Source: Planctomycetota bacterium
Lineage (GTDB): Bacteria > Planctomycetota > SZUA-567 > H5-PLA8
Reading direction: 5' to 3'
Length of the DNA stretch: 64,000 nt
Assembly (NCBI GenBank): GCA_027493525.1
Contig: JAOSKN010000001.1
Coordinates: 2,604,001 to 2,668,000 of the forward strand
A program made the translations under genes and the position numbers. The notes under the pieces are model-generated. The model did no database searches and was not told the origin of the DNA. It worked only from the letters and a program-made list of their open reading frames with translations. Of the stretch, positions 36,801 through 45,263 are shown piece by piece. The first letter of the stretch is position 1. The number at the start of each line of letters is the position of its first letter.

Positions 36801-36880
36801 TGGCCTGCGTGGAGAAGCTGGGCACCATGATCGGGCGCGTGAGTTCCAACAGCCTGCCGATCGTGCGGCCCAACCCCTGA
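33869..36880 (+). CDS. Secreted LRR/STN-like protein whose frame continues into IspF
   Basis: Open for 1003 codons from GTG 33869. Residues 1-40 contain a signal-peptide-like segment (IVLLVTLGSTYFAP). An LRR-like region (about 115-310; LRLSGVND, LRRLELRGD, LRELILNGSEI) is followed by a helical part, then two modules resembling planctomycete secretin/STN-like repeats (about 430-500, ISFEFVDKPLPEAAAWLAE; about 610-690). Residues 827-1003 are IspF. The linker before IspF is Pro/Arg-rich, and stops exist in the other two frames at 36307 and 36312, just before the ispF ribosome site. The protein therefore probably ended there and lost its stop by an indel, or the fusion is real. Its function is unknown. 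Confidence 0.55.
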   Translation: MGGFHVAATVSVAACVRCAHRIVLLVTLGSTYFAPVRAGEALVHEAQTPQRYVQSSYHFQVWVAEPQGLKLQGETPWTAWRGVPIPSAVEWYLIPTVDHDHKMGDCGELAREAIRLGAEGLDLTNEFADASTWSKHFGDAAPFRYLRLSGVNDACLADLGRVKNLEVLVAFNFAGTAEGLARLKACSRLRRLELRGDDTVLTDALLPGLAGLAGLRELILNGSEIADAGLVELAKHRQLTSLRIESGKLTGAGLRPLGALKNLRRLDLPLSTAGPADFEPLRGLPLEFLRLGAMGAGELYQVVNPVFTGLEQVFESRVTELGDAERQAAEALLKQLDDESFEKRDAARVKLFEMGMQVAPWLQARMKRLKQDDVSLELQNGIAHLVRDLRRALVEGEKREVAAGLDAAVKEAPRRYLAPDPVTQARMEKSISFEFVDKPLPEAAAWLAEESGLPILIDPKASENGFASITLRVSEMPVHLCLDWVGQLCELERVVRGNVAVLTSEDRANRLRLQERKFDLPVGPGGEAWTLADTEALAEYLATFPTQLEGGPDGVGCYPLGAISCAADGAGRVVVQGDDREVAKVPGLLTELALPLRDPLLEPPDFVRKRMQAAEVGFQFPDAPATDKFQSLLDAMENVQAGSVALEHHLAKDGIGGLRVALPKKEMKGSEVLLLMARTAQARIEFRESRFLLVKAPVNPNLDLVPQTFDLGAVLKAGVDLNMLRKRIEGLLREGGLPPAEMLKHKHAYFFHGRCVGLADAWTAQRIGLLLQETRRLGKLPERDPPAPWWFATFFEAVAQAPARPRQPAPRPVRLTVLSQVTEGARMFRMGLGTDRHRLVFGKKLILGGVKIDSPKGAVGHSDADTLTHAVIDAILGAAGMGDIGHHFPDTDPQWEGADSIELLKKCVEILQHAGYRAVNIDAVVQLEQPKLGRFKQEMAGNIAAALKLPRHMVNVKAKTGEGVGLVGTGEVVEAQAVACVEKLGTMIGRVSSNSLPIVRPNP
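36347..36880 (+). CDS. ispF: 2-C-methyl-D-erythritol 2,4-cyclodiphosphate synthase
   Basis: 177 residues from ATG 36347, which has GGAGGG 8 bp upstream, a good independent start. Motifs: GTDRH (metal Asp and His), LGGVKI, the metal site GHSDAD, GDIGHHFPDTD, and KAKTGEGVGLVGTGE near the C-terminus. It makes the cyclic diphosphate after IspD and IspE. About 18 extra residues follow the usual end. The upstream LRR-type frame enters it without a stop. Independent initiation here would keep IspF in the cytoplasm. Confidence 0.92.
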   Translation: MFRMGLGTDRHRLVFGKKLILGGVKIDSPKGAVGHSDADTLTHAVIDAILGAAGMGDIGHHFPDTDPQWEGADSIELLKKCVEILQHAGYRAVNIDAVVQLEQPKLGRFKQEMAGNIAAALKLPRHMVNVKAKTGEGVGLVGTGEVVEAQAVACVEKLGTMIGRVSSNSLPIVRPNP

Positions 36881-37010
36881 CCGACTGGCGAGTTAGCGGA
36901 CTGCGCAAAGAGACGTTTCCGACCCCGAATACGCCGGATTCCGGAAACCGACCGGGCGCCTGAAGCGTCCCATCCCGTGACGATCCACGCGCCGTCATGG
37001 GAGCCCGGTC

Positions 37011-40000
37011 ATGAAACGCACCCTTCTGTTCCTCGGCCTGTCCATGCTGATCGCCTCCCTGGCGAGCATACGCAAGACCTCGCTGGCGGGACCCGACGCG
37101 CTGCCGGTCTCGCCGGTCTCCCTCTCCAACCCGGACGGTCAGGAACTGGAACTGCTCAAGTACGATCTGCGCGTGGCCGTCCACGGCGCGCTCTCGCTGA
37201 CCGAGATGGAGATGACGTTTCGGAACAACGAAGGCCGGCAGATGGAGGGACGCTTCCAGTACTTGCTCCCGCCCGGCGCGACGATCAGCCGCTTCGCCAA
37301 GGAAGTCGACGGCAAGTTGATGGAAGGCGAAGTCGTCGAGACGCAGCGCGCGCGCGCGATCTACCGGCAAGTGCTGCACACGCTGCGCGACCCGGCGCTG
37401 CTGGAGCAGGACCAGGGCAACAAGTTCAGCGCGAAGGTCTTTCCCATTCCCGCCAACGGGACCGTGCGGCTGGTGCTGGGGTACACGCAGACGCTCGCCA
37501 TGAAAGGCGGGCAGCGCAAGCTGACCGTGCCGCTGGCGGGCATGCCCAAGATCGGCGAGTTCAACTTCAGCGCCGTAGTGCGCGGCGACGACGACAGCCT
37601 CAGCGCCGGCAGCCGGCAGGGCCTGGCGGTGGCGCTCGAGCAGGCCGGTGCGCTCCAGACCTTCTCGCGCCGCGAGTCGAACTTCAAGCCCGAGGAAGAC
37701 CTGGTCCTGGACTTCCGCCCGGCCGAAGGCGCCGCCGCGGGCCGCGCGCTGCGCGCGGGGAACTTCGAGATGCTCCGCTTCCGCCCGGTCCTGCCCGAGC
37801 GCCAGGGCGTGCTGCCCGAGCACTGGGTCTTCTACTTCGATACCAGCGCCAGCAACGCCGACACCGAGGCGCGCCGGCTGGAGGCCGTGAACAGGCTGGA
37901 GCAGGAACTGAACCGGGCCGCGCGAAAGGGCTCGCTGACGGCCTACGCCTTCGACATGGACGTCGAGCGCGTCCAGGGCTATCCGCTCACGGCCGAGCGG
38001 GACAGCCTGCCCAAGCCCGTGAGCTGGATGCTGCGCCAGCGCCACAACCTCGGCGCGACCGACCTGGCCGCCGCGCTGAAGCACCTCGGCGAGCAGGCGC
38101 GCGGCGACGAGAAAGCGCAGCAGTTCGTCCTCGTCAGCGACGGGATCGCGACGTGGGGGCCGACGGAGGCCGGCGAGGTCGTCAAGGCGCTCGGCGCTTG
38201 GCCGGCCAACGACACGCTCCACGCGCTGGTCATCGGCAACAAGCAGGACGCGGCGATGTTGAACGCGATCGTCGAGCATACTCGCGGGCGCGTCGTGACG
38301 TGGGCGCTCAACAAGGATTTCGAGAAGGACGCCGGGCGCGTGCTGGGTGAACTGGCCACGCCGATTGGCGCGACATTCGAGTTCTACGCCGAAGGCGCCG
38401 AGTGGCTCTTCCCCAAGCGCTTCACCGACGTGCGCGCCGGCGACGAGCTGATCGCCTTCGCACAGCTTGAAGAGGGCAAGAGCCCCAAGGCCGGCGTGAT
38501 CCAGCGTGGCCTCGACGGGAAGGTGCTGAGCGAGACCGCGCTCGACGCCGCGCCCACTGAGGTTTCCGGCTTCGCGCCGCTGCTGGAGCGCGAGGCCTAC
38601 CGCGCGTGCCTCGCGCACTTGGAAAAGGCCGAACAGAACGCCGGCGAGTCGCGGAAGGCCGAGCTGCGCAAGCAACGCATCGAACTGAGCGTGAAGCACC
38701 GCGTCCTCTGCCCGCTCACGAGCCTGCTCGTGCTGGAAACCGAGAACGACTACGAACGCTTCGGGATCGACCGCAAGGCGCTGGCCGACGTGCTGGTCGT
38801 GGATGCGAACGGGATCGCCTTGAAGCACCGCGCCGAGGATGACTTGGCCTTGCGGCCCATGCCCGAAAGGCCGGCGCGACGCCGCCAGGCGCGCGGCGAA
38901 CTGAAACAAGCCGAGCAGGCGGCGGGCGAGGAAGCGGCGGAAGAGGCGCTGAACAAAGAAGCGGACAAGGCGGACGCGGAATCGATGGACCTGGCCGGCC
39001 TCGTTATTGAAAAAATGCGCTTAATGAATCACGGGGACGAGGAGAACCTGGAACGCGGATACCTGCGAGAAGGTCAGGGCGCGGGGCAGTTGGCAGGACG
39101 TTTGCGGCCCCTCGCCGATACCACCGGCGTCGACGATGGACGGGCTGACGAGCGGATTGCCGTTCGCGAATCGGCGGCCCCTGCAGGGCCTCCCGCAACC
39201 GCCGCGCCAGCAACAGATCCTGCAACCACCGGACGCTCCGCCGAGGCAGGCGCCGTCCCGGCCATGAAGCCGAAGCGGCCCGAATGGGTCGGCCAGTACA
39301 ACCGCAAGCCCAGCGAAGGCGAATTGAAGGAACTGCTCGCCAAGGTCCAGGCCGCGCCGCTGGACCGGATGCTGCGCAACGGCCTCGCCGAGGCCGAAGC
39401 GCGGATCGGCAACTGGGACGCGCTGCTCGCCGAATGCTTCGAGTGGCTCCCCTTCGACGCCGAGAACCCGCAGGTCTACGAGCATCTCGGCACGGCCGCC
39501 GGGAGGCTTGGCGACGCGAAGACCGCGCTGCGCGCCTTCGCCAGCGTCGCCGAGGTCGCGCCGCGCAATGCCGCGTACCTCGAACGCGCCGGCTACCTGC
39601 TCCTCGTCGCCGGCAAGTACGACCTGGCCGAGACGATGTTCCGCCGCGCGCTGAAGGAGCGCGACGACAACGCCAACATCCACCGCGGGCTGGCCTTCGG
39701 GCTCTGGATGGCCGGCCGGCACGCCGAGGCCGCAAACGTCCTGGAAAACGCGCTGGGCAAGACCTTCGACGGCCGCTACGGCGACGTGCAGCGCGTGATG
39801 AAGGAGGAACTCGGCTACGTCCTGCGCGCGTGGCAGGCGGCGTGGGCGAAGGAGCCGCGCCAGCAGGGCGAGCAGGAGTCTCCCGCGCGGAAGCTCGCCG
39901 CCAAGCTGGGCATCGACCTCCAGCGCACCGACGCGCTGCGCGTCACGCTCGCCTGGGAGACCGACGCCAACGACGTGGACCTGCACATCGTCGATCCGAG

Positions 40001-40289
40001 TGGCGAGGAGTGCTTCTACTCGCACAAGCAGAACGCCTCGGGCCTGGAACTCTACAGCGACCAGACGCAGGGGCTCGGGCCGGAGGTGATCCGCACGGAC
40101 CGGACGCAGAAGGGGCTCTACCACGTCGGCGTGAAGTACTACAACCCCGGCCCGATGGGCGTCAGCCGCGGGGTGGTCTTCGTCCTGCACCCGGACGCCG
40201 AGGGGAACCTCGCGCAGCCGCGCGTCGTCCCCTTCTGCCTCGTCCCCAACGGCGAAGAGGTGCGGCACCTGCTGGCGCTTGAGTTCTAA
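37011..40289 (+). CDS. VIT, VWA, TPR and DUF2135-like secreted protein
   Basis: 1092 residues with an N-terminal signal peptide or anchor (residues 1-26). Order: VIT domain (about 45-160; TFRNNEGRQMEGRFQYLLPP, ARAIYRQ), VWA domain (about 275-430; FYFDTSASN, a partly degenerate MIDAS, with LGATDLAAAL and LVSDG), a charged Glu/Lys linker, TPR-like repeats (about 770-940; WLPFDAENPQVYEHLG, YLERAGYLLLVAGKYDLAE), and a C-terminal DUF2135-like beta domain (about 980-1090; LAWETDANDVDLHIVDPSGE, YSHKQNASG). It is typical of planctomycete surface or periplasmic proteins. Its ligand is unknown and no operon partner is seen. Confidence 0.8.
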   Translation: MKRTLLFLGLSMLIASLASIRKTSLAGPDALPVSPVSLSNPDGQELELLKYDLRVAVHGALSLTEMEMTFRNNEGRQMEGRFQYLLPPGATISRFAKEVDGKLMEGEVVETQRARAIYRQVLHTLRDPALLEQDQGNKFSAKVFPIPANGTVRLVLGYTQTLAMKGGQRKLTVPLAGMPKIGEFNFSAVVRGDDDSLSAGSRQGLAVALEQAGALQTFSRRESNFKPEEDLVLDFRPAEGAAAGRALRAGNFEMLRFRPVLPERQGVLPEHWVFYFDTSASNADTEARRLEAVNRLEQELNRAARKGSLTAYAFDMDVERVQGYPLTAERDSLPKPVSWMLRQRHNLGATDLAAALKHLGEQARGDEKAQQFVLVSDGIATWGPTEAGEVVKALGAWPANDTLHALVIGNKQDAAMLNAIVEHTRGRVVTWALNKDFEKDAGRVLGELATPIGATFEFYAEGAEWLFPKRFTDVRAGDELIAFAQLEEGKSPKAGVIQRGLDGKVLSETALDAAPTEVSGFAPLLEREAYRACLAHLEKAEQNAGESRKAELRKQRIELSVKHRVLCPLTSLLVLETENDYERFGIDRKALADVLVVDANGIALKHRAEDDLALRPMPERPARRRQARGELKQAEQAAGEEAAEEALNKEADKADAESMDLAGLVIEKMRLMNHGDEENLERGYLREGQGAGQLAGRLRPLADTTGVDDGRADERIAVRESAAPAGPPATAAPATDPATTGRSAEAGAVPAMKPKRPEWVGQYNRKPSEGELKELLAKVQAAPLDRMLRNGLAEAEARIGNWDALLAECFEWLPFDAENPQVYEHLGTAAGRLGDAKTALRAFASVAEVAPRNAAYLERAGYLLLVAGKYDLAETMFRRALKERDDNANIHRGLAFGLWMAGRHAEAANVLENALGKTFDGRYGDVQRVMKEELGYVLRAWQAAWAKEPRQQGEQESPARKLAAKLGIDLQRTDALRVTLAWETDANDVDLHIVDPSGEECFYSHKQNASGLELYSDQTQGLGPEVIRTDRTQKGLYHVGVKYYNPGPMGVSRGVVFVLHPDAEGNLAQPRVVPFCLVPNGEEVRHLLALEF

Positions 40290-40320
40290 GCGTGGCAAGG
40301 GTCGGCTAATCGGCAGGCAT

Positions 40321-40353
40321 GGAAAGGCCGCATGACGCTGTGGCCTTTTCCTT
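40321..40353 (+). terminator. Intrinsic terminator after the VIT/VWA gene
   Basis: GGAAAGGCC (from 40321) pairs with GGCCTTTTCC (about 40342-40351, one bulged T) followed by a T-rich tail. It lies 31 bp after the stop of the VIT/VWA gene. Confidence 0.6.
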
Positions 40354-40481
40354 TATATCCCCATCCCTTGAACCTTTACCGACTTGCGACGGGACTATTT
40401 TCCGCCATCCGGAACATCCAAACATGGCAGGATGCAATTCTCGCTGGCCTGCTATGATGTTCCGTAGCCTGGACCCGGGGT

Positions 40482-42827
40482 TTGAACGTGCCGCGCCTAT
40501 ACCTACATCGCCTTGTGTGGCTGCTGGCCTGCGCGCCTGCCTGGGCCGGTACGCCGACGGTCGCCTGGCGGCTCGAGCCGGCGGCCGTGCAGGGCAAGCG
40601 CGGGCAATCCGTGCAGGTGACCGTGCGCGCCATCGTCCCCAAGGGCTTCCATATCTATTCTTCGGTTCCCAACCCCAACGCGACGCCGACACAATTCGCC
40701 GTTGGCCCCAAGGAACTCGTTGAACTGGCCGGCGCCGTCCAGGAACAGGCGCCTGCCACGCATAAGGCTGGGGACATCGAGTACGACTACTTCGAAGGCG
40801 AGGCGGCGTTTACGATTCCGCTTCGCATCGCCGCGACCGCGCCGCCCGGAGAGTACAAAGCTGAACTTTCCGTCGCCTGGCAGCAGTGTTCAAAGAACGT
40901 CTGCCTCATTCCCACGGACAAGAAACTGCCGCTGACCCTGACCGTCCAGGAAGGCGAAGCGGTTCCCCCGCCTCCCGCGGACCCCGAAATCGTTTGGAGG
41001 CTCGAACCGCCTAAGGACCCTGTAATCCGCGGTCAGGTCGTCAAGCTTCGCGTGAGCGCCTCGATCCCCGCGGGCTTTCACATCTACCTGCCCGAGCATA
41101 AAGGCGAGACCGGCAAGCCGACCGTCTTCGCCGCGAAGCCCGGGGACCGGCTTGCCGTGGCCGGCCCGATCGGGCACGCCGAGCCGGTCGTCGAGACGAT
41201 CCTGGGCGAGGAACTGCGATATCTGAAGGGAGAGACGGTCTTCGCGGTCCCCGTCCGCGTGGCCGCCGGCGCCTCGCCCGGCGCGCTCTCCGCCGAATTG
41301 AAGGTCGCGTACCAACTGTGCTCCGACGAGGTCTGCGTGGACGGCGAGGCCGGACTGGGCTTCACGTTCGAGATCGCCGACGCGCCGCCGCTCGCGGAGC
41401 CGGAGACCGTCAAGCCCGGAGATACGGTAAGCGCCGGGCCGGGCAACGACATCGCGGAAGCCCGCAAGAAGGGACTCTGGGCATTCCTCGCGCTGGCCTT
41501 CGGCACGGGCCTGGGGGCGCTTCTGACGCCCTGTGTCTTCCCGATGATCCCAATCACGGTCAGCTTCTTCACCAAGCGCAAGCAGAGCACGCGCCTGAAG
41601 GCCGTCCAGGACGCCGGCATCTACGCCCTGGGCATCCTCGGCACGTTCGTCTTTCTCGGGTTCGTCGTCTCGATCCTGATGGGCGCGTCGGGCATCACGC
41701 AGTTTTCCGCCACGCCGTCGGTCAACCTCGTCATCGCGGCAATCTTCGTCGCGCTGGCGCTGAACCTTTTCGGGGTCTTCGAGATCGCGTTGCCGGTGGG
41801 CCTGTTAAGCAAGCTCGACAAGAAGGCCGGCGAAGGGGAAGGCTTCCTCTCGATCCTGCTCATGGCGCTGGTCTTCTCGATCACCAGCTTCACCTGCACG
41901 GTCCCCTTCATCGGCTTCGTGATGGTCTCGGCGACGCAAGGCGAATGGCTCTGGCCGCTCATGGGGATGGGCGCGTTCGCCGCGGCTTTTGCGCTGCCGT
42001 TCTGCCTGCTGGCGATCTTCCCCTCCGTGCTGAAGACGCTGCCGAAGTCCGGCGGCTGGCTGAATAGCGTGAAGGTGGTGATGGGCTTCCTGGAACTGGC
42101 GGCGGCGATGAAGTTCCTCAGCAACGCGGACCTCGCCTGGGGCCTGGGCGTCCTTACGCGCGAGCTGTTCCTGTGCCTGTGGATCGCCATCGCGGTGCTG
42201 GCGACGCTGTACCTGCTGGGCGTCTACAGGTTCTCGCACGACTCCGAGCTGGCGCACGTCGGCGGCGCGCGGATCCTGCTCGCGACCTCCCTCCTGGCCG
42301 TCGGGCTGTGGCTGGGTTCGGGACTGCTCGGCGCCGATCTCGGCGAGCTCGACGCCTTCGTCCCGCCGCGCGTCTATCCGGGGCGCGCCACCGCCGCCGC
42401 CTCGAACGTCGCGCCGCACGCGCTCACCTGGCATCCCGACCTGGACCTGGCGCTGGCGGAGGCCAAGGCCTCCGGCAGGCCGGTCTTCGTCGATTTCACG
42501 GGCGTCACCTGCGTCAACTGCCGGCTGATGTCGGAGAAGGTTTTCACGCGGCCGGACGTGCGCGAACTGCTCGAAGGCTTCGCGCGCGCCGAACTCTACA
42601 CCGACCGCAAGGACGAGGCGGAACTGAGCGCGAAGAATCTGAAGCTGATGAGCGAACGCTTCAACACCGTCGCGCTGCCTTATTACGTGATCCTCACGCC
42701 CGACGACAAGCTCATCGCGAGCTTCGGCGGTTTCACGCGCGACGTCGAATCCTTCAAGGCGTTCCTCAAGCAAGGGCTTGAAGCGGCTCAGCCGCCGCCG
42801 CGCGGCGAGAGCGTGACGCGGAATTAA
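40482..42827 (+). CDS. dsbD: DsbD-type thiol:disulfide interchange protein with duplicated N-terminal domain
   Basis: 781 residues. A signal peptide (about 1-23) is followed by two DsbD-alpha-like domains, each with a Cys pair (QQCSKNVC and QLCSDEVC), where E. coli DsbD has one. The central domain has eight or so helices with LLTPCVFPMIPI and FTCTVPFIG, the Cys pair that passes electrons through the membrane. The C-terminal thioredoxin domain has CVNC (Cys677, Cys680). It moves reducing power from the cytoplasm to periplasmic thiols or cytochrome maturation. The start is TTG 40482 (a GTG two codons on is the alternative); TATGAT at 40453-40458 is a likely -10. Confidence 0.9.
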   Translation: MNVPRLYLHRLVWLLACAPAWAGTPTVAWRLEPAAVQGKRGQSVQVTVRAIVPKGFHIYSSVPNPNATPTQFAVGPKELVELAGAVQEQAPATHKAGDIEYDYFEGEAAFTIPLRIAATAPPGEYKAELSVAWQQCSKNVCLIPTDKKLPLTLTVQEGEAVPPPPADPEIVWRLEPPKDPVIRGQVVKLRVSASIPAGFHIYLPEHKGETGKPTVFAAKPGDRLAVAGPIGHAEPVVETILGEELRYLKGETVFAVPVRVAAGASPGALSAELKVAYQLCSDEVCVDGEAGLGFTFEIADAPPLAEPETVKPGDTVSAGPGNDIAEARKKGLWAFLALAFGTGLGALLTPCVFPMIPITVSFFTKRKQSTRLKAVQDAGIYALGILGTFVFLGFVVSILMGASGITQFSATPSVNLVIAAIFVALALNLFGVFEIALPVGLLSKLDKKAGEGEGFLSILLMALVFSITSFTCTVPFIGFVMVSATQGEWLWPLMGMGAFAAAFALPFCLLAIFPSVLKTLPKSGGWLNSVKVVMGFLELAAAMKFLSNADLAWGLGVLTRELFLCLWIAIAVLATLYLLGVYRFSHDSELAHVGGARILLATSLLAVGLWLGSGLLGADLGELDAFVPPRVYPGRATAAASNVAPHALTWHPDLDLALAEAKASGRPVFVDFTGVTCVNCRLMSEKVFTRPDVRELLEGFARAELYTDRKDEAELSAKNLKLMSERFNTVALPYYVILTPDDKLIASFGGFTRDVESFKAFLKQGLEAAQPPPRGESVTRN

Positions 42828-42834
42828 ACCTTTC

Positions 42835-44658
42835 CTACACGGCCGCCGCTTCGAGTTGCTCCAGCGCCTTCACCAGTTCCTTGGCTGAAGGGAAGCGCTG
42901 CTCGGGATCCTTTTCGAGCATCTTCATCACCAAGTCGTTGAGCGCGGCCGGGATGCCGGGCGCCTTCTTGTTCAGCGGCGCCGGCGCGTCGTGGATGTGG
43001 CGCATGATGGTCACGAAGGAGTTCTCGCCGAGCAGCGGAAATTCGCCGCTGAGCATCTGGTAGGCGGTGCAGCCCAGCGCGTACTGGTCGGCGCGCGTGT
43101 CGGCCTCCTGCGGGCGCAGGGCCAGTTCGGGCGCCATGTACGCGGGCGTCCCGACGACCTGCGTGGCCTCGCCGGCCTTCTGCGTAAGCTGTTCCTTCTG
43201 CAGCGAGGCGAGGATCGAGGCGCTGGAATCCTGACTGGGCAGGCGCTTGGCCAGGCCCAGGTCGGCGATCTTCAGCGTCCCGTCGGCGCCGAACATCAGG
43301 TTGTCCGGCTTGATGTCGCGGTGGATGATGCGCAGCTCCTCGGCGGCGGCCAGCCCGCGCGCGGCGTCGCGGAGAATCGGGAGCGCTTCCTCGACGCTCA
43401 GTTTGCCCCCGCGCAGGTTCATGAACTCGTAGAGCGTCCCGCCGGGGGCGTACTCCATGACGAGGTAGTGCTGCCCGTTCGCCTCGCCGGCCTCGAAGAT
43501 CCCGATCACGTTCGGGTGGCGCAGCCGCGCGGCGGTGCGGGCCTCGCGCAGGAACATCTCCACGTACTGCGGGCTCTCCCGGGCGAGGTTGAGCGGGAGC
43601 ATCTTCACGGCCACCTCGATGTCCAGCACCAGGTGCCGCGCGCGGTAGACGACGCCGAAGGCGCCGGAGCCGAGTTTCTGCTCCAGCCTGCAGCGCCCGA
43701 TCACGTCGCCGACGCCGAAGCTCGTTCCCTTCTCGCCCGAAGGCGCCGGATTCCCGCCGGACTTGGCCAATTGGGTTTCGCGGCAGGTCTGGCTGGCCTG
43801 CGCCGCCGCGAGCGCCTCAAGGAACTTCCGCGGGGTCTCGTAGCGGTGATCCGGATCGGGCTGCAGGCAGGTCTTCAGGAAGGCGTTGAGTTCCTCCGAG
43901 AGCCCCTCGATGCGCTGGCGCGGCTCGGGCGGCCGGGTTTCAAGCGTCCGCTTCAGGAGCTTCTCCTCGAACAGTTCCCCGAACGGCGTGGCCCCGGTCA
44001 GCGCGTAGTACATGGTCGCGCCGAAGCTGAACATGTCGGTGCGCGGGTCGATCTCCTCGCTGCGCCGGACTTCCTCGGGGGCCCAGAAGCCGGCCATCCA
44101 CGGTTCGTGCAAGTCGCGCAAGAAAACGTCGCTCGAGAATTTGGGCAAGATCACCAGGTCCAGGATCGAGCGGCCGTCGCAGGCGATGTAAACGCGGTGC
44201 GGGCTGACGCCGCGGTGCACCACGTCCTGCTCCCAGTACGCCGCCAGCCCGTCGGCGATCGGCGCCAGCAGGCGCAGCGCCTCGTCCGGCGCGTACGGCC
44301 GCTCCTTGATCCGTTCGCACAGCGGCACGCCGCAGACGTACTCCATGATCAGGTAGCCGTGATCGAGGTGCACGCCAAGGTCGAAAATGGTCGCGAGATT
44401 GCGGTGCCGCACGCGCGCCATGCGCCGCGTCCAGTCGCGCATCAGCTCGATGTCCCGCAGCTTCGCCGTCACCGCCGGATGCATCACGCGCAGCAGCACC
44501 GGCAGGTCCAGACCGACATGGTGGGCGAGGAAGTTCGAGCCCGAGGGGCGCACGTCCAGCAGCCGCTCGACCACCACCGTGCCGCAGGGCATTGAAGGCT
44601 TGTCGTCGAGCAGGTCGAGCTTGGGGATGAACGTGTCTACGGCCGTCTTGCCCGTCAT
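42835..44658 (-). CDS. Tandem pseudokinase-Ser/Thr kinase
   Basis: 607 residues with two kinase folds. The first (about 25-285) has lost its catalytic residues: the beta-3 Lys is Arg57, HRD is HRG (Gly150) and no DFG is seen, although APEE and the C-lobe remain. The second (about 320-600) is complete: GSGAFGVVYRA, Lys352, HRDIKPDN with Asp448, DLG with Asp466 and APE. There is no membrane helix. The first domain may regulate or scaffold the second; this is inference from other pseudokinase pairs. Only 7 bp separate its stop from that of the convergent dsbD gene. Confidence 0.88.
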   Translation of the reverse strand: MTGKTAVDTFIPKLDLLDDKPSMPCGTVVVERLLDVRPSGSNFLAHHVGLDLPVLLRVMHPAVTAKLRDIELMRDWTRRMARVRHRNLATIFDLGVHLDHGYLIMEYVCGVPLCERIKERPYAPDEALRLLAPIADGLAAYWEQDVVHRGVSPHRVYIACDGRSILDLVILPKFSSDVFLRDLHEPWMAGFWAPEEVRRSEEIDPRTDMFSFGATMYYALTGATPFGELFEEKLLKRTLETRPPEPRQRIEGLSEELNAFLKTCLQPDPDHRYETPRKFLEALAAAQASQTCRETQLAKSGGNPAPSGEKGTSFGVGDVIGRCRLEQKLGSGAFGVVYRARHLVLDIEVAVKMLPLNLARESPQYVEMFLREARTAARLRHPNVIGIFEAGEANGQHYLVMEYAPGGTLYEFMNLRGGKLSVEEALPILRDAARGLAAAEELRIIHRDIKPDNLMFGADGTLKIADLGLAKRLPSQDSSASILASLQKEQLTQKAGEATQVVGTPAYMAPELALRPQEADTRADQYALGCTAYQMLSGEFPLLGENSFVTIMRHIHDAPAPLNKKAPGIPAALNDLVMKMLEKDPEQRFPSAKELVKALEQLEAAAV

Positions 44659-44713
44659 GGCATGGCCCCCGGGACCGGGTCCAGCATCCACGATGGCCTG
44701 CGCGGAAACAACG

Positions 44714-45184
44714 TCACCGCGCTTCCCAGCGCTCGAATGCCGCCGCCTGCCCGCAGGGCTCGCCCTTTTCGTCCACGACGTTCCAGACCGTCGCGCGGGG
44801 AATGAAGAAGCGCTTCCCGCTCGCCGAGACGCGCACGCCGGAGTAGTCGTCGCAGTAGCCGGCGCGCGCAACGCGCTCGAGCAGCCGCTGCCGTTCCTCG
44901 CGCCGCGGGGCCTCGGCCGTCAGCCGCGAAGGCATGCGCGTGAAGGCGTCCCAATCGAGTTCCCAGAGCGCCAGCGCCGCGGCGTTGCCGTAGTTCAGGA
45001 TCGGATCGGCCTCCGTGCCATGCGCCACCACGGCGCACGGAGCGCGCCAGAGCGCGCGCGCGCGAGCCTCCGCGTCGCCCTGCGCGGGAATCAAATCCTG
45101 CCCCAGCAGGCGCCGGTAGCTCTCGAGCAGCCGCGCGGCGAGCCGCACCGTCCGCTCCTGCGCCCAGGGTTCGGCGACGCTCAT
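44714..45184 (-). CDS. MEKHLA domain protein
   Basis: 156 residues. Nearly the whole protein matches the MEKHLA domain, a PAS-related fold: SYRRLLGQDLIP, AVVAHGTEADPILNYGNAAAL, ALWELDWDAF, SRLTAEAPRREERQRLLE, and the ending RFFIPRATVWNVVDEKG. In bacteria such proteins are small and of unknown function; a ligand- or redox-sensing role is inferred from the PAS relationship. It lies between a kinase and a PAS histidine kinase, 79 bp downstream of the latter on the same strand. Confidence 0.8.
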   Translation of the reverse strand: MSVAEPWAQERTVRLAARLLESYRRLLGQDLIPAQGDAEARARALWRAPCAVVAHGTEADPILNYGNAAALALWELDWDAFTRMPSRLTAEAPRREERQRLLERVARAGYCDDYSGVRVSASGKRFFIPRATVWNVVDEKGEPCGQAAAFERWEAR

Positions 45185-45263
45185 GCGCGCAAGGCATCCT
45201 CGAACAGAGCCACGGATCCGCGGAACTCCCATGCAGGCGCAACGCCTGTTCCGGTAACCGCCG

